A stretch of DNA of 64,000 nucleotides from JAJDOD01 sp050299835 (GTDB lineage: Bacteria > Pseudomonadota > Alphaproteobacteria > Rhodobacterales > Rhodobacteraceae), in assembly GCA_050299835.1 (NCBI GenBank), contig JBNKWP010000004.1, positions 124,001 to 188,000 of the forward strand, given 5' to 3'. Shown in pieces: positions 53,066-61,359 of the stretch. Position numbers and translations under genes: made by a program. The notes beneath the pieces were generated by a model. That model was not told where the DNA came from. It saw only the letters and a list, made by a program, of their open reading frames with translations, and ran no database searches. The stretch's first letter is position 1, and the number at the start of each line of letters is the position of its first letter.

Positions 53066-53565
53066 GCCGCGCTTTCCTGACGCGCCCGCGCCGCCGCGGC
53101 AAGCCCGAAGAGCGCGAAGATCAGAAAAGCGCCGATCGCGGCCAGTCCCGACAGGGCGGTTCCGGGCGATTCACCTGTAAACCCGGCGGCAAGGCCCGAC
53201 AGAAGCCAGAGCGGACTCGAGGCCAGAAGCGCCCAGAAAATCCCCATCCGGACATCATGCCCGGCCGCACGAACGCCGAAGACCGCAAGGACGAGTTTCA
53301 CGACCAGCGACACGCCATAGAGCACGAGTGGCATCATCATCAGCCAGGCAAAGAACGCCCCCGCCATGCGGCCCTCGAAGGGCACGGACGGGTCAAGAAA
53401 GGCCAGCCGCGACAGGTTCGGAAGCGTGGCCACGAACATCAGAAAGCACGCCCCCATCAGCACGGCGAGCGCCCTGCCCTCGCTATTCGCCCCCGCCTGC
53501 ATTTGCCGCAACTGGACCTGACGTGGCGAGCGATAGGTCCGCAATATGTCCAACGCAATGCTCAT
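53062..53565 (-). CDS. YIP1-family membrane protein (first of a pair)
   Basis: 167 residues from MSIALDILRTYRSPRQ. Four hydrophobic helices (LMGACFLMFVATLPN, AFFAWLMMMPLVLYGVS, IFWALLASSPLWLLSG, IGAFLIFALFGLAAAA). It lies 13 bp after sufD and overlaps the next YIP1-like gene by 4 bp. The open frame upstream into sufD is a shadow. Confidence 0.8.
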   Translation of the reverse strand: MSIALDILRTYRSPRQVQLRQMQAGANSEGRALAVLMGACFLMFVATLPNLSRLAFLDPSVPFEGRMAGAFFAWLMMMPLVLYGVSLVVKLVLAVFGVRAAGHDVRMGIFWALLASSPLWLLSGLAAGFTGESPGTALSGLAAIGAFLIFALFGLAAAARARQESAA

Positions 53566-53578
53566 GGCGCCACAGCCC

Positions 53579-54865
53579 CTATCGCCGGTGCCGCAGCAAC
53601 CATTCCTCAAGCCGGTTGCGGATATCCTCGCCGATTGCCTCATCCTCGATCTCATCGATGGCCTCAGCCAGGAACGCGAGAACCAGCAAATCCTGCGCGT
53701 CCGCTTCCGGCACGCCGCGCGATCGCAGATAGAACAGCGCTTCCTCGTCAATCGCACCGCTGGTGGAGCCATGCGAACAGGCGACATCGTCGGCATAGAT
53801 CTCAAGCTCGGGCTTAGCGAGGAACTGGGCGTCTTCATCGAGAAGCAGGGATTGGCTAAGCTGGTAGCCATCCGTCTTCTGCGCACCGGGCATGACCAGG
53901 ATTTTGCCCTGGAACACGCCCACCGCACCATTCTTCAGCACTTTCTTGAAGACCTGACGGCTTTCGCAATTCACCGCGTCATGGACCACGAACACGGTAT
54001 CGTCGTGGTGAAAATCGCCATCGCCCAAAGCCGCGCCCGCGATATGCGCGGTTGCATTGTCCCCGGTCAGTTCAAGGAAGGCCTCGTTCCGGGTCAGTCG
54101 TCCATTCGCGGTCAGCGTGAAGCTCTTGAAGACGCTCTCCTCGCCCAGCCGTCCGAAGATGTGGGTCACGGCGCGGCGTTCATGGTCGCGCCCCTGCGAC
54201 CGGATATGGTGGAACGCGGCACGGTCCGCGACATCGACCTCAAGGCATTTGTTGAACCGGGCCGCCGCAGGTCCGTTTTCCAGCAAGGTCAGTTCCGCGC
54301 CCTCTTCCACCTTCACGACGAAATGCAGGATCGCATCGCTGTCGGTCTTCTCGTGCAAATAGCGGAAGTGGATCGGCTTGGAAGGCTTGCCGGTCACGCG
54401 AATGACGACGCCGTCTGTGGCAAAGGCTGTGTTGAGCGCCGCGAAGGGGCGAGCGACCGGCACCTGGCCACGGGCTTCCAGCGCGCCATAGAGGTCCTTG
54501 GCCCAATGGATGTCCTGCACCGCCACATCCGCCAGCCGCGACACTTCCACGCCTTCCAGGCTGAGATCATCGGAGGCTTCGGCGTCGAAAACTCCATCGC
54601 GGAAGACCAGGCGAAGCCGGTCGAGTTCTTCAAATGCCGGAACCTCATCCGGCTTGAACAGCGCCGCCTCTGGCGTGTCCGCCGCATTGAGCGTGTCGGG
54701 CCGGGTGAAACGCCAATATTCATCGCGAGGCCCCGGAAGGCCCATTGCGCGAAAGCGGGCAAGCGCATCCTCACGCGCAGCCGTGACCCAGCCCGAACCT
54801 TCCGGCATCGACAAACGTAAAAGCAGGTCTTCCGTCGCGTCGATCTTCGCTTGAGGCAGAGCCAT
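53579..54865 (-). CDS. sufD: Fe-S cluster assembly protein SufD
   Basis: 428 residues from ATG 54865, overlapping the sufC stop. The C-terminal SufBD beta-helix domain includes HHDDTVFVVHD, GKILVMPGAQKTDG near 325 and EIYADDVACSHGSTSG near 365 with the conserved Cys/His. Partner of SufB in the SufBC2D scaffold. Two YIP1-like genes follow. Confidence 0.95.
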   Translation of the reverse strand: MALPQAKIDATEDLLLRLSMPEGSGWVTAAREDALARFRAMGLPGPRDEYWRFTRPDTLNAADTPEAALFKPDEVPAFEELDRLRLVFRDGVFDAEASDDLSLEGVEVSRLADVAVQDIHWAKDLYGALEARGQVPVARPFAALNTAFATDGVVIRVTGKPSKPIHFRYLHEKTDSDAILHFVVKVEEGAELTLLENGPAAARFNKCLEVDVADRAAFHHIRSQGRDHERRAVTHIFGRLGEESVFKSFTLTANGRLTRNEAFLELTGDNATAHIAGAALGDGDFHHDDTVFVVHDAVNCESRQVFKKVLKNGAVGVFQGKILVMPGAQKTDGYQLSQSLLLDEDAQFLAKPELEIYADDVACSHGSTSGAIDEEALFYLRSRGVPEADAQDLLVLAFLAEAIDEIEDEAIGEDIRNRLEEWLLRHRR

Positions 54866-55620
54866 CACGCCACCTCCGCAAGAATATCCGCATAGCCGTT
54901 CTTTTCGACTTCCAGCGCCAGTTCCGGCCCGCCGGTCTTCACGATCCGGCCATCGGCCATTATGTGCACGACATCCGGCGCGATATGGTCAAGCAGACGC
55001 TGGTAATGGGTGATGACGAGGAATGCCCGGCCTTCATCGCGAAGCGCGTTCACCCCGTCTGCGACAAGGCGCATCGCGTCCACGTCGAGACCCGAGTCGG
55101 TTTCGTCCAGAATGCACATCTTGGGTTCCAGCATCGCCATCTGAAGGATCTCGTTGCGCTTTTTCTCACCGCCGGAAAAGCCCACGTTGACGGGGCGCTT
55201 CAGCATATCCGCGTCAATCTTCAGCGCTTTCGCCTTCTCCCGGATCAGCTTGAGGAAATCCGCGGCGCTCAACTCGTCCTCGCCGCGCGTTTTCCGCTGC
55301 GCATTCAGCGCCGTACGCAGGAAGGTCATGTTGCCGACGCCGGGAATTTCCACCGGATACTGAAAAGCCAGGAAAAGACCCGCCGCCGCGCGTTCTTCCG
55401 GCTCCATTTCCAGCACATCCTTGCCTTCCAGCTCGGCGCTGCCCGCGGTCACTTCATAGCCATCGCGCCCGGACAGCACATAGGACAGCGTCGATTTCCC
55501 CGACCCGTTCGGACCCATGATCGCATGGACCGTGCCCGCTGGCACCTCAAGGTCCACGCCCTTCAGGATACGTTTGTCTTCCTCTTCAAGTTTCACGTGG
55601 AGGTTGTTGATTTTCAGCAT
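54865..55620 (-). CDS. sufC: Fe-S cluster assembly ATPase SufC
   Basis: 251 residues, ABC-type ATPase. Walker A GPNGSGKST near 38, ABC signature GFSGGEKKR near 148, Walker B MCILDETDSGLDVD near 170, His switch VITHYQRLL near 205. Drives conformational change of the SufBCD complex. Sits between a hypothetical membrane protein and sufD, with the sufD start overlapping its stop. Confidence 0.97.
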   Translation of the reverse strand: MLKINNLHVKLEEEDKRILKGVDLEVPAGTVHAIMGPNGSGKSTLSYVLSGRDGYEVTAGSAELEGKDVLEMEPEERAAAGLFLAFQYPVEIPGVGNMTFLRTALNAQRKTRGEDELSAADFLKLIREKAKALKIDADMLKRPVNVGFSGGEKKRNEILQMAMLEPKMCILDETDSGLDVDAMRLVADGVNALRDEGRAFLVITHYQRLLDHIAPDVVHIMADGRIVKTGGPELALEVEKNGYADILAEVA

Positions 55621-55701
55621 GTTTTTATCCTCACATAACGAACGAAGCCCGCCGCGACGCGTGCGCCGGGCAGGTTCCGGAAATTCGGTTTTTAGATGGT
55701 G

Positions 55702-56247
55702 TCAGACTGCGGGACGCGCCGCTTCCACATAGGCCTTTGAGAAGAATCCGGCATAGGTTTCGGGAAACCTCTCCACCAGATCCGCGTGGTAGTAGAAGAC
55801 CGCGCCGAAACCGCCGACCAGCGCCAGGAAGCGGATGCCCTGCAAAAGCCGGAAGGTCCAGCCAAAGGCCAGCGCCAGAAGGCCGCCGAAGAAGAACGGT
55901 GCGTATTGCACATAGTCGGCGGCGAATTCCGGTGGTGTCATCTGGCCGGCAAGACCGCCCACGCCGAACAGGTGATAGTCCACCGCCTGCCCCACGAACA
56001 TGGAAAGCCCGCCAAACAGCACGGCAAGAAGGACCAGAACGCCGGTAGATCCCGAGTTCAGGTCCACCTTTTTCTGTTTCTTCTTCTTCACGCGTACCGT
56101 GTTGGTGGCCTTGCCCTTCTTCTTGCCATAGACCTGCTCTTCGCTCACCGGGCCAATATGCACTTCGCCCATGGTGTTCGCGCCACCCTTCTTGATGCGC
56201 GAAATGCGCCGGTCGAAACCGTCGCGCTGGTCGTTTGCAAGAGCCAT
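55702..56247 (-). CDS. Hypothetical membrane protein in the suf operon
   Basis: 181 residues from MALANDQRDGFDRRI. The N-terminal part is basic (KKGKATNTVRVKKKKQKK), followed by three hydrophobic helices (GVLVLLAVLFGGLSMFVG, FFFGGLLALAFGWTF, IRFLALVGGFGAVFYY). Conserved location suggests a suf-linked function, but I know of no family role. It lies 81 bp upstream of sufC. Confidence 0.78.
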   Translation of the reverse strand: MALANDQRDGFDRRISRIKKGGANTMGEVHIGPVSEEQVYGKKKGKATNTVRVKKKKQKKVDLNSGSTGVLVLLAVLFGGLSMFVGQAVDYHLFGVGGLAGQMTPPEFAADYVQYAPFFFGGLLALAFGWTFRLLQGIRFLALVGGFGAVFYYHADLVERFPETYAGFFSKAYVEAARPAV

Positions 56248-56364
56248 GCCTGAGGTCCTGTCTTGTTGCTTGCGCAATTTTTCGCAAGCCAATGTGGCAA
56301 GACAAAGGCAAGTGCGCGGAGAAATCCGTGCCATTTTCATGATATATCAGGGAAACCGGCATGT

Positions 56365-56676
56365 TCAGGCAACAGTCACCGATGTGCCGGAGGCCGAGAC
56401 CATCAGCATGTTGTTGATGACCTCATAGTCCAGATCGACGCCCACCACGGCATTTCCACCCGCCTGCCGGGCCCGTTCTTCCAACTCGCCAAGCGCAGTC
56501 TCCCGCGCCTCGGCCAGCGATTTCTCATAAGCCCCCGAGCGTCCGCCGACGATATCGGTGATCGACGCGAAGATATCGCGAAACACGTTCGCACCCAGGA
56601 TCGCCTCACCCACAACGACGCCGTGATAGGCGGTGATGGTCTTGCCTTCGACCGAAGGCGTGGTGGTCACGATCAT
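56365..56676 (-). CDS. YbjQ/UPF0145 family protein
   Basis: 103 residues from MIVTTTPSVEGKTI. Pentameric heavy-metal-binding-like UPF0145 fold with YHGVVVGEAILGANVFRD near 20 and AGGNAVVGVDLDYEVI near 75. Metal binding is proposed for the family but not shown. Within the suf operon between a small membrane protein (with an intervening REP-like repeat) and the 181-residue membrane protein. Confidence 0.88.
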   Translation of the reverse strand: MIVTTTPSVEGKTITAYHGVVVGEAILGANVFRDIFASITDIVGGRSGAYEKSLAEARETALGELEERARQAGGNAVVGVDLDYEVINNMLMVSASGTSVTVA

Positions 56677-56711
56677 GGTTCTCTCTCCCCAGGGGTTCAT
56701 CGCGCTGACAA

Positions 56712-56768
56712 GCCCCGGACCTGATCCGGGGCCTCAATCGACGAGTGGTCCCGGGTCAGGCCCGGGAC
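56712..56768. repeat. REP-like palindromic repeat inside the suf operon
   Basis: GCCCCGGACCTGATCCGGGG plus CCTC (56712-56735), related to the element at 20438-20499, followed by a second palindrome GTCCCGGG-TCAGG-CCCGGGAC (56748-56768). Lies in the 109-bp gap between the YbjQ gene and the 63-residue membrane protein. Confidence 0.85.
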
Positions 56769-56785
56769 AGGTTCGCGCCAGCACC

Positions 56786-56977
56786 TCACTCTTTTTCCTT
56801 CCTTCGCCGCAGCACGGTGCTGGCGAAAACGCTGCCGAGAAAGCCCGAAACGAAGGACACGCCCGACACGCCGATCAGCGTCAGCATCAGCGAATGCGTC
56901 ACCACCATCGAGACGCCGGCGAAGACGGCGCAGAAACAGCCCGTCAGCAGGGCGGAGAGGAGGACGGGGCGGGTCAT
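56786..56977 (-). CDS. Small membrane protein
   Basis: 63 residues with two transmembrane helices (about 6-28 and 32-52) and a C-terminal RRRKEKE. Starts MTRPVLLSALLTGCF. Its start overlaps the end of the preceding suf-operon gene (4 bp), so it is co-translated. Function unknown. Confidence 0.65.
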   Translation of the reverse strand: MTRPVLLSALLTGCFCAVFAGVSMVVTHSLMLTLIGVSGVSFVSGFLGSVFASTVLRRRKEKE

Positions 56978-57339
56978 TCCGCAGCCTCCCTACGATATTC
57001 TGCAATTATCTCGATCTTTCCAATGATGGCATCGTTGAAGTCATCGAGTTTCTCGGCTGGAATCCAGTATTCCTCATGCTCACGGCCACCCACGATTTGT
57101 TTCTCATACGCCGCAAGAAAATCGCGGCGAACGTCGAACCGTGTTACAAAACCAACGCCTGTCGGCTCCTTCGTGTTCCATTCACGCGCGATCTGAGCCG
57201 CATAGCCTTCGTTCGTCACCGGGTAAAAAATCGGTTGCTCCGGCAACCTTGGAGGAAAAGCGGTAAACCCGCTCTCCGCAATGAGGTCGTGCTCCGCCAG
57301 CCCAACTGGCCGAAAAAGAGTTTCGACGGCGACGGACAT
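56974..57339 (-). CDS. Conserved hypothetical protein (often labelled ADP-ribosylation/crystallin J1)
   Basis: 121 residues from MSVAVETLFRPVGLAEHDL. Segments FPPRLPEQPIFYPVTN and IAREWNTKEPTGVGFV are features of a roseobacter family usually carrying that unhelpful label. I see no ADP-ribosyl hydrolase active-site motif. It begins 4 bp after sufB and overlaps the next gene. It may be a small soluble partner. Confidence 0.75.
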   Translation of the reverse strand: MSVAVETLFRPVGLAEHDLIAESGFTAFPPRLPEQPIFYPVTNEGYAAQIAREWNTKEPTGVGFVTRFDVRRDFLAAYEKQIVGGREHEEYWIPAEKLDDFNDAIIGKIEIIAEYRREAAE

Positions 57340-57343
57340 CGAG

Positions 57344-58879
57344 TTACCCCACCGATCCTTCCAGCGAAATCGCCACCAGCTGCTGCGCTTCCATCGCAAA
57401 CTCCATCGGCAGCGCCTGTAGCACCTCGCGGGCAAACCCGTTGACGATCAGCGCCACGGCCTCCTCTTCGTCCATGCCGCGGCTCCGGCAGTAGAACATC
57501 TGGTCGTCGTCGATCTTCGACGTCGTCGCCTCGTGTTCCACGCGGGAGGAATTATTCTTCACCTCGATGTAAGGCACCGTGTGCGCCCCGCATTTGTCGC
57601 CGATCAGCAAGCTGTCGCACTGGGTGTAATTGCGCGAGTTCTTCGCCTTCGGGTGCATCGACACGAGCCCCCGATAGGTGTTCTGCGCCCGCCCCGCGCT
57701 GATCCCCTTGGACACGATCCGACTCTTGGTGTTCTTGCCCAGGTGGATCATCTTCGTGCCGGTATCAGCCTGCTGGTAGTTGTTGGTGATGGCGATGGAA
57801 TAGAACTCGCCCTGGCTGTCGTCGCCGCGCAGGATGCAGGACGGGTATTTCCAGGTCACGGCCGAGCCGGTCTCCACCTGCGTCCACATCACCTTCGCCC
57901 GGTCGCCCCGGCAATCGGCGCGCTTGGTCACGAAGTTATAGATGCCGCCCTTGCCGTTCTCGTCGCCGGGAAACCAGTTCTGGACGGTGGAATACTTGAT
58001 CTCCGCATCTTCCAGCGCCACCAGTTCGACAACGGCGGCATGAAGCTGGGCCGTGTCGCGCTGAGGCGCGGTGCAGCCTTCCAGATAGCTCACGTAAGCG
58101 CCCTTGTCGGCGATGATGAGCGTGCGTTCGAACTGGCCGGTATTCTCCGCATTGATGCGGAAATAGGTGGACAGCTCCATCGGGCATTTCACCCCCGGCG
58201 GCACATAGACGAAAGACCCATCCGAGAAGACCGCCGAGTTCAGCGTGGCATAGTAATTGTCCGTCACCGGCACCACGGAGGCGAGGTACTTCTTCACCAG
58301 TTCGGGATGCTCGCGAATGGCCTCCGAGATCGAACAGAAGATCACGCCCGCCTTGGCCAGTTCCTTCTGGAACGTCGTGCCGACGCTGACCGAGTCGAAG
58401 ACCGCATCCACGGCCACCTTGCGGCCCTCCGACGGTGCATTCTCCGCGCCCTCGACACCGGCAAGGATCATCTGCTCCTTCAGCGGAATGCCGAGTTTTT
58501 CATAGGTTTCCAACAACTTGGGATCGACCTCGTCCAGCGACTTCGGCTTCTCCTGCATGCTCTTCGGCTTGGCGTAATAATACTGCTCCTGAAAGTCGAT
58601 CTTCGGATAATCGACCATCGCCCATTCGGGTTCGTCCATCTTCAGCCAGCGCCGATAGGCCTCCAGCCGCCACTCTGTCATCCATTCCGGCTCTTCATTC
58701 TTGGACGAGATCAGGCGCACGATGTCTTCCGTCAGCCCCTTGGGCGCGTATTCCATCTCGATGTCGGTGTTCCAGCCGTACTTGTAGGTATCGAGCTGGC
58801 GCACCGCATCGACCGTTTCCTGATCGACGCCATCCTTCACTGTCGTGGCCTTGACGTCCGTGGTGTCCAAAGCTGCCAT
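57344..58879 (-). CDS. sufB: Fe-S cluster assembly protein SufB
   Basis: 511 residues. N-terminal domain followed by the SufBD core with VYVPPGVKCPMELSTYF near 220, EGCTAPQRDTAQLHAA near 265 and RVEHEATTSKIDDDQMFYC near 455, the last with conserved Glu/Cys of scaffold SufB. Cluster synthesis occurs on SufB with SufC/SufD. Follows the type I desulfurase by 10 bp; a probable internal promoter lies 300 bp upstream in that gene. Confidence 0.97.
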   Translation of the reverse strand: MAALDTTDVKATTVKDGVDQETVDAVRQLDTYKYGWNTDIEMEYAPKGLTEDIVRLISSKNEEPEWMTEWRLEAYRRWLKMDEPEWAMVDYPKIDFQEQYYYAKPKSMQEKPKSLDEVDPKLLETYEKLGIPLKEQMILAGVEGAENAPSEGRKVAVDAVFDSVSVGTTFQKELAKAGVIFCSISEAIREHPELVKKYLASVVPVTDNYYATLNSAVFSDGSFVYVPPGVKCPMELSTYFRINAENTGQFERTLIIADKGAYVSYLEGCTAPQRDTAQLHAAVVELVALEDAEIKYSTVQNWFPGDENGKGGIYNFVTKRADCRGDRAKVMWTQVETGSAVTWKYPSCILRGDDSQGEFYSIAITNNYQQADTGTKMIHLGKNTKSRIVSKGISAGRAQNTYRGLVSMHPKAKNSRNYTQCDSLLIGDKCGAHTVPYIEVKNNSSRVEHEATTSKIDDDQMFYCRSRGMDEEEAVALIVNGFAREVLQALPMEFAMEAQQLVAISLEGSVG

Positions 58880-58889
58880 CTCTACCCTC

Positions 58890-59972
58890 TCAAGCCGCCC
58901 GCTGGCGGAATTTCTTCTCGTGTTTCAGCCACGCTTCGGCAAAGCGCAGCACGTCTTCTTCTGTCGTGGGCGGCCCGATGGAGACCCGCAGCGCCGCCTC
59001 GGCGGCCCGGTCGTCCAGGCCCATCGCCCGCAGCACCCGCGGCACCTTGACCTTGCCGCTGGAGCAGGCCGATCCGCTGGAAACGGCAAAGCCTGCAAGG
59101 TCCATCTGCATCACCTGCGTCTCGCCCCGCCAGCCGGGCGTCGCGAAACAGGTGGTGTTGGGAAGGCGGCGCGCCTCTTTCCCGACAAATATAGTCTCTT
59201 TTGCACCCGACTCCAACGCAGAGTCTAGAACGTTTCTAATATTTTCGACCCGGTCCCAGACACCCGCGTCCAGATCACGCTGCGCCGCCTCGCAGGCCGC
59301 CCCGAACCCGGCAATGCCGATAACGTTCTCGGTCCCCGACCTGCGGCCAAGTTCCTGTCCGCCGCCCTCCTGGAGGGGATTGAAATCAAAGCCATCTCTC
59401 ACGATCAGCGCACCAACGCCTTTCGGCCCGCCCAGCTTATGGGCGCTCAGGCAGGCAAACTCCGCGCCCGACCAGTGAAAGCTCCAGGGAATGCGCCCAA
59501 CCGCCTGGGTCACGTCCAGAAACAACCAATCCGCCTTCGCCTGCCCGAACGGGTATTGCCCCTCGACCTTCTCCGGCGGTTCGGTGATGACGCCGGTCTC
59601 GGAATTGGCCAACCCCATCGCCAGCGTGTGGCCGGGTCCATCGGGACGCTGAGGCCATGACCCCATGTCCACCTGCGCCCAGAGGGCGTCATGAGCGGTC
59701 TCATCCACAAATACGTCATGACCCTCCGGCATGGTCGCCAGCACCCGCGCGGCTTCGGTGGCACCGGAGGTAAACACCACCTCCCCCGGCTTGCACCCGC
59801 ACAGCGCCGCAACCTGCCCCCGCGCCCGTTCGACCACGGCCCGCGCCGCCCGCCCCTCGGCATGCACCGATGACGGATTGCCCACGACATCCATTGCCGC
59901 AACCATCGCCTCGCGGGCCTCCGGCCTGAGAGGCGCGGTGGCATTCCAGTCGAGATAGACGCGTTCACCCAT
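58890..59972 (-). CDS. Cysteine desulfurase, IscS/NifS-like (type I)
   Basis: 360 residues from MGERVYLDWNATAPLRPEA. PLP Lys in LSAHKLGGPKG near 190, and the catalytic Cys in the flexible loop GSACSSGKVK near 310, the type I pattern. Residues about 242-262 use AT-rich codons rare in its surroundings (ATT, AGA, CTA, ATA, TTT), where an iron-box dyad and a promoter-like element lie. Supplies sulfur in the suf operon together with SufS. Confidence 0.93.
   Translation of the reverse strand: MGERVYLDWNATAPLRPEAREAMVAAMDVVGNPSSVHAEGRAARAVVERARGQVAALCGCKPGEVVFTSGATEAARVLATMPEGHDVFVDETAHDALWAQVDMGSWPQRPDGPGHTLAMGLANSETGVITEPPEKVEGQYPFGQAKADWLFLDVTQAVGRIPWSFHWSGAEFACLSAHKLGGPKGVGALIVRDGFDFNPLQEGGGQELGRRSGTENVIGIAGFGAACEAAQRDLDAGVWDRVENIRNVLDSALESGAKETIFVGKEARRLPNTTCFATPGWRGETQVMQMDLAGFAVSSGSACSSGKVKVPRVLRAMGLDDRAAEAALRVSIGPPTTEEDVLRFAEAWLKHEKKFRQRAA
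59188..59239 (-). promoter_or_regulatory. Putative Irr-type iron box plus promoter inside the cysteine desulfurase gene
   Basis: Minus strand: dyad TTAGAA-ACG-TTCTAG (59225-59239), then -35 TTGGAG (59211-59216), a 17-bp spacer, -10 TATATT (59188-59193). The 14-bp core TTAGAAACGTTCTA is identical to the box at iscR. Expected start near 59181, about 300 bp upstream of sufB. The local codons are unusually AT-rich, as if constrained by the site. Confidence 0.6.
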
Positions 59973-59987
59973 CACCGCATCATCCTG

Positions 59988-60040
59988 TCAGAAATACTCC
60001 CGGGGGAGCGCGAGGGGGCTTCCAGCCCCCTCGCACAAAG
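59988..60040. repeat. Dispersed intergenic repeat, short copy 3
   Basis: CATCCTGTCAGAAATACTCC then CGGGGGAGCG and a GAGGGGGCTTCCAGCCCCCTC hairpin (two arms GAGGGGGC and GCCCCCTC, split by TTCCA), related in its first half to the copies at 17761 and 31011. Between iscR and the desulfurase gene. Confidence 0.7.
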
Positions 60041-60067
60041 CGACGACAAAGTCGGCGCAAAAACAAC

Positions 60068-60529
60068 TCATCCTTCGTCCACCACTTCAAACAAAGCCGG
60101 GACCGCCGGGCACGGAGCAAGTTCATTGGCCACCACATCCGACAGCCGTGTCTGGTGCAGGAAGACGTAGACATGGGCCGAAAGCCCTTCCCAAAGCCGG
60201 TTGGCCATGCTCTGCGCCTTGCTCCCCGAAAGACCACCCGAAGCGCCGGCCCCGGTGTGCATCGCACTCACGGTCTCATCCACCGCGCCAAGGATATCGA
60301 CCACCCGGATCTCGCTGGCCGGTTTTGCCAGCCGATAGCCCCCGCCCGGTCCACGCACGCTGTCCACGAGCCCGGCCCGGCGCAGCTTGACGAAAAGTTG
60401 CTCAAGATATGGAAGGGAGATGTCCTGGCGTTTGGAAATCTCCGCAAGCGACAGCAGTTCGCCCTCGGGTGCCATCGCCAGATCGGCAAGCGCCACCATC
60501 GTATAACGACCTTTTGTGCTCAGCTTCAT
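60068..60529 (-). CDS. iscR: Rrf2-family Fe-S/iron regulator IscR
   Basis: 153 residues. Winged helix with DISLPYLEQLFVKLRRAGLV near 40. Typical IscR uses three cysteines near residue 100 for [2Fe-2S]; this protein has just one Cys, in LAPCPAVPAL near 140, as reported for Rhodobacter IscR. It is first gene of the suf operon. Its upstream region holds an Irr-type box over the -10 and a TGA-N9-TCA dyad over the -35. Confidence 0.9.
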   Translation of the reverse strand: MKLSTKGRYTMVALADLAMAPEGELLSLAEISKRQDISLPYLEQLFVKLRRAGLVDSVRGPGGGYRLAKPASEIRVVDILGAVDETVSAMHTGAGASGGLSGSKAQSMANRLWEGLSAHVYVFLHQTRLSDVVANELAPCPAVPALFEVVDEG

Positions 60530-60557
60530 GGGCCAGATGCCTTTGTTCTGAAATCCA

Positions 60558-60576
60558 TTGACCTTTCAGTGGTCAA
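60558..60576. promoter_or_regulatory. Dyad in the iscR leader
   Basis: TTGACC-TTTCAGT-GGTCAA, perfect 6-bp arms, 29-47 bp upstream of the iscR start and downstream of the likely transcription start. May be a second regulator site or a leader hairpin. Confidence 0.45.
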
Positions 60577-60617
60577 CGCTTACCTCAGCCAAGCACTCGG
60601 GGGTGCAAGGCCTGAAG

Positions 60618-60654
60618 TTAGAACGTTTCTAAAGTACCTGATGAAAGTCGTCAA
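60618..60654 (-). promoter_or_regulatory. iscR promoter with Irr-type box and TGA-N9-TCA (Iron-Rhodo-like) dyad
   Basis: Minus strand -35 TTGACG (60649-60654), 17-bp spacer, -10 TAGAAA (60626-60631). TTAGAA-CGT-TTCTAA (60618-60632, perfect on either strand) covers the -10, and TGA-N9-TCA (60639-60653) overlaps the -35. Known: Irr boxes have this TTAGAA-N3-TTCTAA form, and TGA-N9-TCA is the Iron-Rhodo-box pattern as I recall it. Binding here is inferred. Confidence 0.75.
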
Positions 60655-60705
60655 CTTTACTTGGACGCTCCGGGCCTGAGACGAGAACAAGGTGGATGAC
60701 GAAGA

Positions 60706-61359
60706 ATGCCTGAAGTGATTTTTCCGGGCCCCGAGGGCCGGCTTGAGGGCCGATACCACCCGCAGAAGACCAAAGATGCCCCGATCGCGATCATCCTGCA
60801 TCCGCATCCGCAATTCGGCGGGACGATGAACAATCGCGTGGTCTACAACCTGCATTACGCCTTCTTCAACATGGGCTTCAACGTCCTGCGCTTCAATTTC
60901 CGTGGCGTCGGCCGCAGCCAGGGCGAATATGACCAGGGCATCGGCGAGCTGTCAGACGCGGCGTCGGCACTGGATTACCTTCAATCCATGAACCAGAACG
61001 CGAAACATTGCTGGGTGGCGGGCTTCTCATTCGGCGCGTGGATCGGCATGCAGCTTCTGATGCGGCGGCCCGAGATCACCGGCTTCATCTCCGTCTCGCC
61101 GCCCGCCAACATGTACGACTTCTCATTCCTCGCCCCCTGCCCGTCCTCCGGCCTGATCATCAACGGCACGGGTGACCGCGTGGCGCCTCCCCGCGACACC
61201 CACTCGCTTGTTGGCAAGCTGCATGAACAGAAGGGCATCACCATCACCCATACGGAAATCGAAGGTGCCGGGCATTTCTTCGAAGACCCGCATATGGAAG
61301 GGATGATCGGGAACGTGACCGACTACGTGAAACGCAGGCTGACCGAAACGACACGGTAA
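60706..61359 (+). CDS. Alpha/beta hydrolase
   Basis: 217 residues. Nucleophile elbow GFSFGAW near residue 107, oxyanion region HPHPQFGGTMNN near 34, acid Asp in NGTGDRVAPP near 160 and His in GAGHFFED near 187, the full triad. Similar proteins are often encoded beside suf operons in this group. Divergent from iscR; the shared region means the iron box might also affect it. Substrate unknown. Confidence 0.87.
   Translation: MPEVIFPGPEGRLEGRYHPQKTKDAPIAIILHPHPQFGGTMNNRVVYNLHYAFFNMGFNVLRFNFRGVGRSQGEYDQGIGELSDAASALDYLQSMNQNAKHCWVAGFSFGAWIGMQLLMRRPEITGFISVSPPANMYDFSFLAPCPSSGLIINGTGDRVAPPRDTHSLVGKLHEQKGITITHTEIEGAGHFFEDPHMEGMIGNVTDYVKRRLTETTR

Noticed and set aside
57533..59050. 505-codon plus-strand frame
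   Set aside because: Antisense of sufB.
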